A stretch of 64,000 bases of DNA. Source: Archangium violaceum (GTDB lineage: Bacteria > Myxococcota > Myxococcia > Myxococcales > Myxococcaceae). Within the stretch, counting starts at the first letter, position 1. Every line of letters begins with the position of its first letter. The translations under genes were made by a program, and so were the position numbers. Shown here in pieces: positions 58,369 through 64,000 of the stretch. The notes beneath the pieces are model-generated. The model did not search any database and was not told the DNA's origin. It worked only from the letters and a program-made list of their open reading frames with translations. The stretch is from positions 6,883,501 through 6,947,500 of the forward strand of contig NZ_CP069338.1 in assembly GCF_016859125.1 (NCBI RefSeq), in the 5' to 3' direction.

Positions 58369-60282
58369 TCACGGGATGGCGCGCAGCCGCGTCTCCTCCT
58401 CGGAGGAGGTCCGCGCGCCGTGGTGGCCGGCGAAGGTGAGTGGGGTGGAGAGTGCGTGCTGGTACTCCACCTGGGTGATGTCTCCTCCCGAGTACAGCAC
58501 CGTCAGCAGCTCATCCACGTTCTTCTTCCAGGTGTCGGAGAGCGCCCCCCGGCTGCAGTACACGTGGTAGCGCACCGGGTTGGGGATGATGGTGGCCAGG
58601 AAGGCGGACTCGAGGATGCTCAGCTCGCGCGCATCCTTGCCGAAGTAGTGCCGTGCCGCCTCGCCGATGCCATGGAGGTTGGGGCCCCACTCGATGATGT
58701 TGAAGTACACCTCGAGCAGCCGCTCCTTCGGCACCGAGGCCTCCAATCCCAGCGTGAGGAAGGCCTCCTTCACCTTGCGCGCGTAGGTCTTCTCCCGGGA
58801 CAGGAAGAGGTTCTTGGCGAGCTGCTGGGTGATGGTGGAGCCGCCGCGCACCTTGTCGTCCGCGGGTGCGAACAGGATGTTGCGGAGCGAGTTGAAGTCG
58901 AAGCCCCGATGAATCCAGAAGGCGGCGTCCTCACTGCGGAGCACCGCGCGCACCAGGGGATGAGGGAGCTCGGACACCGGCACGTAGGCGTCGTTGCTCG
59001 GGCCGATGTGCAGCTCCCGCCCCCGGCCCTCGGGCGTCAGGGGCCGGTAGTCGAAGGGCGCCCGGAGCCAGGCCAGCGGCCCGGCCCTGGCCGACTGCTT
59101 CAGCTCCGACAGATCGAGCTTCGCCTTCACCTCCCATTTCCGGCGGTGGCGTATCGGACCGGAGAGCGAGAAGGCGCCCTGGAAGTGACCTTCCAGCCGG
59201 GCCAGCTCGGTGCCGGGCACCAGGGCCGCGGGCAGCGCCGCCATGGCCTGCTCGAAGGAGAGGGGTTGCAGCTCCGCCTGGAGCGAGAAGCGCGGCTCCT
59301 TGCTCCAGGTGACCTCGCCATGCACCTCGACGCGTGCCTCGCGGCGCTCTCCCACCGTCAACTGCAGGGACTCGAGCTCCACGCGCCGGCGCCTCATGTC
59401 CCAACGCGCGCGGCCCTCGGCCGAGAAGGCGAACGGACCCACCGGCTCGGGGGCGAACTGGGCGCTGTTCACGGAGAGGCCCGTCATGGCCAGGGAGAAG
59501 GTGGCCCCCGAGGCGTCCACCCGCGCCTTTCCCTCGAGCGTGCCCCCTTCCAGGCGCAACGGAGGCTCCGCGAGTGACAGCAGGGAGGCCGCCTGGATAC
59601 CCTTCCCCTCGAGAGTCCCCGAGAAGCCCGACTCCGCGCGCTGGACGGACAGGGCCGCGCTCCCGCCACCTGGAAGCCCGGCCGTCGCCTCGAGCCGGGG
59701 CTCCTCCGCCGTCCCCTCCAGCCGCACCCGGGCCGAGAGCGGACCCCATTCCACACGGCCTTGTCGCTCGAAGGCCAGGTGCACGTCCTTCAGGACCAGC
59801 TCGGGCAGCTCGCGGGTGGAGCCCTCGTTCGGGGAAGGTGACGGAGCCGAGGGCCGCTTCTCGCGCGCCTCGCGCACCCGCTCGACGAGGGCCCGCACCT
59901 CCTCTCCCCGGGGCCCGGCCTCGACCTGGACGCTCGAGAGCACCACCCGGCTCGCCTCGACACGTCCCGAGAGCAGCGCCATCCGACGGAGGTGGACGGT
60001 GACGCGCGAGATGCGCACCACGGGAGGGCCCTCGGGCCGGGTGCCCGGAAGCTCCACGGGCCCCAGCGACACCGTCCCGGTCCACCCCACGTGGAAGTCA
60101 TCGCCGATGTGCACCGGGCCCAGCCGCGACTCCAGGGCGGGCTTCACGCGGGCGAGAACCCGTGCGTGCATCGCCTCTCCCTGGAGCCAGGTACGTCCGG
60201 CGACCCCACTGACGGCGAGCAGGAGGGCGAACGACAGGAGGATGAAGAGCCCTCTCTTGGAGGGACGGCGTGGGGGGGACAT
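58369..60282 (-). CDS. AsmA-like protein fused to GT51 peptidoglycan transglycosylase
   Basis: The 637-residue protein has an N-terminal helix (LFILLSFALLLAVSGVAG). Residues ~40-400 form a β-rich AsmA/YhdP-like region (SLGPVELPGT, LKDVHLAFERQGRVEWG, LDLSELKQS). The C-terminal ~200 residues are a GT51 transglycosylase: SEDAAFWIHRGFD (~449, catalytic Glu), RGGSTITQQLAKNLFLS (~479), KERLLEVYFNIIEWG, GIGEAARHYFGK. The transpeptidase domain of class A PBPs is absent, so it is monofunctional. It should polymerise lipid II. Confidence 0.85.
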   Translation of the reverse strand: MSPPRRPSKRGLFILLSFALLLAVSGVAGRTWLQGEAMHARVLARVKPALESRLGPVHIGDDFHVGWTGTVSLGPVELPGTRPEGPPVVRISRVTVHLRRMALLSGRVEASRVVLSSVQVEAGPRGEEVRALVERVREAREKRPSAPSPSPNEGSTRELPELVLKDVHLAFERQGRVEWGPLSARVRLEGTAEEPRLEATAGLPGGGSAALSVQRAESGFSGTLEGKGIQAASLLSLAEPPLRLEGGTLEGKARVDASGATFSLAMTGLSVNSAQFAPEPVGPFAFSAEGRARWDMRRRRVELESLQLTVGERREARVEVHGEVTWSKEPRFSLQAELQPLSFEQAMAALPAALVPGTELARLEGHFQGAFSLSGPIRHRRKWEVKAKLDLSELKQSARAGPLAWLRAPFDYRPLTPEGRGRELHIGPSNDAYVPVSELPHPLVRAVLRSEDAAFWIHRGFDFNSLRNILFAPADDKVRGGSTITQQLAKNLFLSREKTYARKVKEAFLTLGLEASVPKERLLEVYFNIIEWGPNLHGIGEAARHYFGKDARELSILESAFLATIIPNPVRYHVYCSRGALSDTWKKNVDELLTVLYSGGDITQVEYQHALSTPLTFAGHHGARTSSEEETRLRAIP

Positions 60283-60342
60283 GGGGCGCTCGCCTCCCTA
60301 TCGACAGGGGAGGCGAGGTTCAAGCGGGGCCGTGGGCCCGGG

Positions 60343-62688
60343 TTACCGTTTCGCGCAGTACCCGAAGCTGGTGCTGCTGCCGGGTGACAGCTCGTCGTTC
60401 CAGTCCAGGCCCGTGAAGGTGCTCTGGTTTCCGGAGTGGCTGGCGATGGCGCTCCAGGCGTGGGTGAAGGTGCCCTCGATGGTGAGGGTCACACGCCAGA
60501 CGAGCGGGGCCGTCCCGGCGTTGGTCACCTTGACGTTGTGGCAGTAGCCGCTTCCCCAGTCGTCCTGGACGGACACGGAGATCTGCGCGTTGCCGGAGGC
60601 CGGGGGCGTGGGGGTTCCCGTTCCACCGCCGGTGCCACCCCCCGTCCCGCCACCGGTGCCACCCCCCGTCCCGCCTCCGGTGCCATCACCCGTTCCCGGA
60701 GTCGGATCGACCACGCCACTCTCGTCGCCCAGGCGCATGGTGAAGCGGGGCAGCTGGGTCAGCGAGATGATCAGCTCCGGGATGCTCAGCCCCTGCTGAC
60801 GGAAGCGCTCCGTCAACTGGCCGCTCACGCACGACTCGTCATCCCCGGAGACGCCGTAGCCGAAGCGCAGCCACTGCATCGAGAAGCAGGCGTGCACGTC
60901 CGGGCTCTGCGCCAGCTTCTGCTGGAGCCCGTCCACTCCCGTGAAGGCGCCGTTGGTGGAGGGCGAGGACAGCACCTCGCCGCTCGCGTCCACCGGCTGC
61001 CCGTTCACCTCGGGCAGGAAGCGGCCGACACTGTCGAACTGCTCGAAGCCGAAGCCGATGGGATCCATCATCTGGTGGCAGGACGAGCAGGCCGGGTTGT
61101 TCGAGTGCTCCTGGAAGCGCCCCCGGTTGGGCAGTTGCTCATCCACGGGGGACAGCTGCACGTTGAGGCCCGGGGGCGGCGGCGGGAGGGGCTGGCACAG
61201 CAGCCGCTCGCGGACGAGCTTGCCGCGGCGCACGGGCGAGGAGGTCTGCGGCGTGGCCTGGGCCGCCAGGACGCTACCCTGTGTGAGGATTCCGCCGCGT
61301 CCCGTGCCCTTCAGCTCCCACATCCGCATGCCATTGCCGAGCTTCGTCGTGGAGCTCACCGGCCCCGACTCCAGGCGGTAGAACGCCGCCAGCCCGTCCG
61401 AGGCGATCGTGTAGTCGGCGGAGAAGAGCTCCGGCAGCTGGCCGCTGCTGTTGCGGACGACGTAGTCGAAGAACTCCGTCGTCTCGGCCTTCATCGCCGA
61501 GCGGATGGTGGGGCTGAAGTCCTCGAAGTAGGTGCTGTCCTTCTGCGCCTGGGCGAGCTTCTCCATGTCCAGCCACTGGCTCACGAAGTGATCCAACATG
61601 GGGCGGCTCCGGGGGGACGCCAGCATGCGGCGCGCCTCGGTGGCGATCTGCTCGGGCGTGTGCAGGGTTCCCTCGCGCGCCTTGGCGAAGAGCGCCTCAT
61701 CCGGCATCGAGCCCCAGAAGAGGTAGGACAGCTCCGAGGCCACCTCGTAGTCCGTGAGCGCGTAGCGCCCGTCTCCCAGGTGCTGACCCAGCTCCGTGCG
61801 GTAGAGGAAGTTCGGGGACTGGAGCATGGCGGCGATGATGGCCTTGATGCCCTCGGTGTACCCGTCCGTCGGGGCCACGCTCGCGTAGAGCGACTCATAG
61901 CGGGTCCGCTCCGCGTCCGTCAGCGGGCGGCGGAAGGCGCGCAGGCCGAAGCTCTGGATGAACTGCTTCGCGCACGCCTCCCCCGCCGAGCAGGAGACGT
62001 GCTTGGACAGGTTCGTCACGGCCGCTTCGGCGGCCTGCTCGGCGGCGGTGAGGAGCTTGTCGGTGAGCAACTGGCCCACGGCGCGTGCGTCCGCGTTGTT
62101 GTCGAAGCCGTTCACCACCTCCTCCGAGGGCAGTGACTGCCCCCAGGTGGAGTCCTGGTAGAGGAGGTCGCGCAGGGTGTTGTCGTACTCGAAGCGCGTC
62201 AGCATGCGGATCCGCCGCCGGGCGCTGGGGTCGACCTTGTCCGGCTCGCAGGCCACCTGGGTGAAGCCCTCACAGGCTCCCGCGACGCCGTTGATGCGGT
62301 CCGCGAAGCGCTGGAAGTCCTCGTAGCGCGTGCCGCCCTGGGCGACGATCGTGCCACCCCCGTGTCCCTGGGGGTGCAGGCCCGCGGGCTTGAGCACGAG
62401 CAGGGACTCGTCGTCGAGCAGCTCGCGCGCGAGTCCCCGCACCGTCATGAAGTTGGACTCCACCGCGCCCGGCTCTCCCGGAGGCAGCAGCACCAGGCGT
62501 GTCCCGGCCGCGAGCCCATCGGCCTTGTGGCAGGCGATGCACTGCGTGGACATCACCGGCTCCCACAGCCGGGCGCGGAAGAACTCCAGGTCATCGGGGC
62601 AGCCGCCCGTGTCGGATTTGCAGGCGGAGAGAAGGGTCGCGGAGAAAAAGAGGGCGCCAAGGGCAGCGAGGTGCCGGGTGGTGAGCAC
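60343..62688 (-). CDS. DUF1592-family secreted protein with C-terminal CBM2-like domain
   Basis: The 781-residue precursor has a lipobox (TLLSAC). It contains a CIACH heme-binding motif (~50), DUF1587/1595 and DUF1592 regions (ADARAVGQLLTDKLLTAAEQ, LQSPNFLYRTELGQ, ELSYLFWGSMPDEALFAKAR), DUF1588 (QGSVLAAQATPQTSSPVRRG, CSSCHQMMDPIGFGFEQFD, a second heme motif) and DUF1585. A (GGGT)n linker (~664-692) leads to a ~85-residue β-domain (AQISVSVQDDWGSGYCHNVK, WSAIASHSGNQSTFTG) like carbohydrate-binding module family 2. It is paired with the DUF1552 gene, as in planctomycetes and myxobacteria. The pair is proposed to act on extracellular polymers; the biochemical role is unproven. Confidence 0.85.
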   Translation of the reverse strand: MLTTRHLAALGALFFSATLLSACKSDTGGCPDDLEFFRARLWEPVMSTQCIACHKADGLAAGTRLVLLPPGEPGAVESNFMTVRGLARELLDDESLLVLKPAGLHPQGHGGGTIVAQGGTRYEDFQRFADRINGVAGACEGFTQVACEPDKVDPSARRRIRMLTRFEYDNTLRDLLYQDSTWGQSLPSEEVVNGFDNNADARAVGQLLTDKLLTAAEQAAEAAVTNLSKHVSCSAGEACAKQFIQSFGLRAFRRPLTDAERTRYESLYASVAPTDGYTEGIKAIIAAMLQSPNFLYRTELGQHLGDGRYALTDYEVASELSYLFWGSMPDEALFAKAREGTLHTPEQIATEARRMLASPRSRPMLDHFVSQWLDMEKLAQAQKDSTYFEDFSPTIRSAMKAETTEFFDYVVRNSSGQLPELFSADYTIASDGLAAFYRLESGPVSSTTKLGNGMRMWELKGTGRGGILTQGSVLAAQATPQTSSPVRRGKLVRERLLCQPLPPPPPGLNVQLSPVDEQLPNRGRFQEHSNNPACSSCHQMMDPIGFGFEQFDSVGRFLPEVNGQPVDASGEVLSSPSTNGAFTGVDGLQQKLAQSPDVHACFSMQWLRFGYGVSGDDESCVSGQLTERFRQQGLSIPELIISLTQLPRFTMRLGDESGVVDPTPGTGDGTGGGTGGGTGGGTGGGTGGGTGTPTPPASGNAQISVSVQDDWGSGYCHNVKVTNAGTAPLVWRVTLTIEGTFTHAWSAIASHSGNQSTFTGLDWNDELSPGSSTSFGYCAKR
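60603..60690. repeat. GGGT-type tandem codon repeat in the DUF1592 linker
   Basis: On the minus strand, repeats of GGCACCGG(C/T)GG(C/G) units encode five GGGT-type runs between the DUF1585 region and the CBM2-like domain. It is a low-complexity protein linker rather than a DNA element. Confidence 0.7.
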
Positions 62689-62736
62689 GGGTCTGCCTCC
62701 TAATCGCGAAGGGGGACTGTCAGGGGATGAAGGGGG

Positions 62737-64000
62737 TCAGACGAGCTCGCTGAGCGGACCGCTGGCCTTGGTGGAATCGCCAAAGGTGTCGATGGAGACG
62801 CCCATGGCGTGGCAGACAGAGGTGAGCAGCTTCTGGTGCGGAACGCCGTTGAAGCGGAGGTAGCGTCCGAAGCGCAGGTAGCTGTTCGCGCCCCCGGCGA
62901 GCACGAAGGGAACGGAGCGGCAGGTGTGCAGGCGGCTGTCGCCAAGCTCCTTGGCCCAGACCACCAGGGTGGAGTCGAGCATCGTGCCGCTCCCTTCCAG
63001 GTCGGGGCGGGCCGCGAGGGAGTCGAGCAGGTAGGCGAACTGCTCGGCGAACCATCGCTCGCACTTGATGAACTCCCCGAGCCCGAAGGTGTTGGAGTCG
63101 TCCTTGTGGGAGAGCTCGTGGTGGGCCTCGTTGACGCCCGACCAGGTGAAGACCTGGGGCGCGACGGTGTGGGACCACTGGAGCGAGGCCACGCGCGTCA
63201 TGCCACAGGTGAGCGCGCTCACCAGCAGATCCATCTGGGCGCGGCCCACGGTGGGGAAGTTGGCGTTCGCCATGGCGTCCATGGCGATGGGGGCCGTGGC
63301 GGAGGGGCACCCGGGGATCGCCACGGGCTCGGTCAGCCCCTTCTCCGTCTGCCGGAGCGCCTCGAGGTGCTGCTCGAGCTTGCGCTTCTCCTCCGCGCCC
63401 ACCCGCTGGGACAAGTCATTCATCTCGCCACGCACCAGGTCCAGCATGCTCTTGCGCCGCCGCAATTGTTTGTCGGCGGCGGTGGTGTCACCCCCGAGCG
63501 CTCCGAAGAGCCGCTGGAAGGCGTTGCGCGGGTTGTCCTCGGGCGAGACGAAGACACCCGGGGCCGAATACGACATACGCGTCGAACGCGCGGCGCCCCA
63601 GAGGCTCGTCTGCACTCCGAATTCCAGCGATTGGAAGCGCGAGCTCTGGCCCACCTTGCTCGCGATGTATTGATCGACGGACAGGCCCCCCGAGGCATTC
63701 CGCGCGGTGCCTCCGCCGGTGAGCATGTTGGCCATGCCCGCTTCGTGGTTGTCCACCTCCGCGAAGTCGATGCCCTCGCAGACGAGCAGTTTGGACACGT
63801 GGCGGTTGAGCGCCTCCAGCATGCTGCCGGCGGGGAACGAGAAGGCCGTCTCCGTTCCGCTCGGGCGCCAGTGGCGGTGCACCGTGCCATTGGGGGTGAA
63901 GAAGATGATCAGCCGCTTCGCCACCGGCGTCGCCGCCTGGGCTTCTCCGCTGAGGAATCGCAGCAGGGGCGCGGCCAGCAGCGAGGCGCCCAACCCTGCC
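62737..64000 (-). CDS. DUF1552-family protein (5' end beyond window)
   Basis: The frame is open to the right edge, so the N-terminus is missing. At least 421 residues are visible. The segment AGLGASLLAAPLLRFLSGEA looks like the end of a Tat or Sec leader. Family landmarks are LIIFFTPNGTVHRHWRPSGT, DNHEAGMANMLTGGG, SVDQYIA, FVSPEDNPRNAFQRLFG and LGEFIKCERWFAEQFAYLL. DUF1552 genes nearly always adjoin DUF1592 genes; here the DUF1592 gene follows after 48 bases. The protein resembles the alkaline-phosphatase/sulphatase fold in parts, and its activity is unknown. Confidence 0.88.
   Translation of the reverse strand, partial: AGLGASLLAAPLLRFLSGEAQAATPVAKRLIIFFTPNGTVHRHWRPSGTETAFSFPAGSMLEALNRHVSKLLVCEGIDFAEVDNHEAGMANMLTGGGTARNASGGLSVDQYIASKVGQSSRFQSLEFGVQTSLWGAARSTRMSYSAPGVFVSPEDNPRNAFQRLFGALGGDTTAADKQLRRRKSMLDLVRGEMNDLSQRVGAEEKRKLEQHLEALRQTEKGLTEPVAIPGCPSATAPIAMDAMANANFPTVGRAQMDLLVSALTCGMTRVASLQWSHTVAPQVFTWSGVNEAHHELSHKDDSNTFGLGEFIKCERWFAEQFAYLLDSLAARPDLEGSGTMLDSTLVVWAKELGDSRLHTCRSVPFVLAGGANSYLRFGRYLRFNGVPHQKLLTSVCHAMGVSIDTFGDSTKASGPLSELV

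Noticed and set aside
60603-60690. Tandem repeat as a possible CRISPR or minisatellite
   Set aside because: Units are ~12 bases, lie within a gene and encode a Gly/Thr linker. There are no spacers.

Overview
This 64-kb, very GC-rich window looks like chromosome from a myxobacterium, probably of the Cystobacterineae (Archangium/Cystobacter/Myxococcus group). The signs are dense third-position-GC coding, many secreted lipoproteins, Tat-exported redox enzymes, a sphingolipid-desaturase homologue, a DUF1592/DUF1552 gene pair, and lipoprotein toxin cassettes of the kind known from Myxococcus. No tRNA, rRNA or CRISPR array was found. The species assignment is inference.

Layout. 1-5.9 kb: end of a large secreted protein, a HAD-fold protein that has lost its nucleophile, a ceramide-type desaturase and a patatin-like lipase. 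6-13.3 kb: a periplasmic nitrate reductase locus in two divergent operons. One encodes NapD, NapA, a duplicated tetraheme NapB, a ferredoxin and an unknown protein. The other encodes a tetraheme lipoprotein, a 4-cluster ferredoxin and an NrfD membrane subunit. There is no NapC, so the second operon is the likely quinol-to-NapB electron route. 13.3-26.2 kb: an accessory island with a truncated IS3 element, a complete-looking polymorphic toxin cassette (barrel-like protein, lipoprotein toxin, immunity protein), a DUF4328 protein, an immunity-gene remnant, a partial IS21 element, an integrase remnant, and a second, decaying toxin cassette on the other strand.

26.6-32.6 kb: a pilin-like protein coupled to a predicted PD-(D/E)XK protein, an EF-G paralogue with a degenerate G4 motif, a double cyclic-nucleotide-binding protein and an NAD-dependent epimerase-like protein. 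32.7-41.5 kb: a secreted/outer-membrane cluster made of a TonB-dependent receptor with its own N-terminal TonB-like domain, four lipoproteins carrying a shared HACxH motif, and three other envelope proteins. Four gaps in this cluster carry the same palindrome, GCAAC-N3-GTTGC or a close variant, which suggests one regulator, plausibly a metal sensor of the Fur/Zur superfamily. This regulon is the best candidate for an undescribed system.

41.5-64 kb: mostly ordinary chromosome. It holds a PerM-type permease, SDR, GT87-like enzyme, SGNH hydrolase, PAS/GAF histidine kinase, APC permease, sirtuin, GNAT enzyme, NodB-type deacetylase, FIST-domain protein, Fe-type alcohol dehydrogenase, ABM-domain protein, YkgJ-type protein, calcineurin-like phosphoesterase, an AsmA-like/GT51 transglycosylase fusion, a DUF1592 protein with a C-terminal CBM2-like domain and, running off the right edge, a DUF1552 protein. 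A REP-like palindrome family (core CCCTCTCCC..GGGAGAGGG) recurs six times. Two copies lie inside the TonB receptor gene and one supplies the C-terminus of the NrfD protein.
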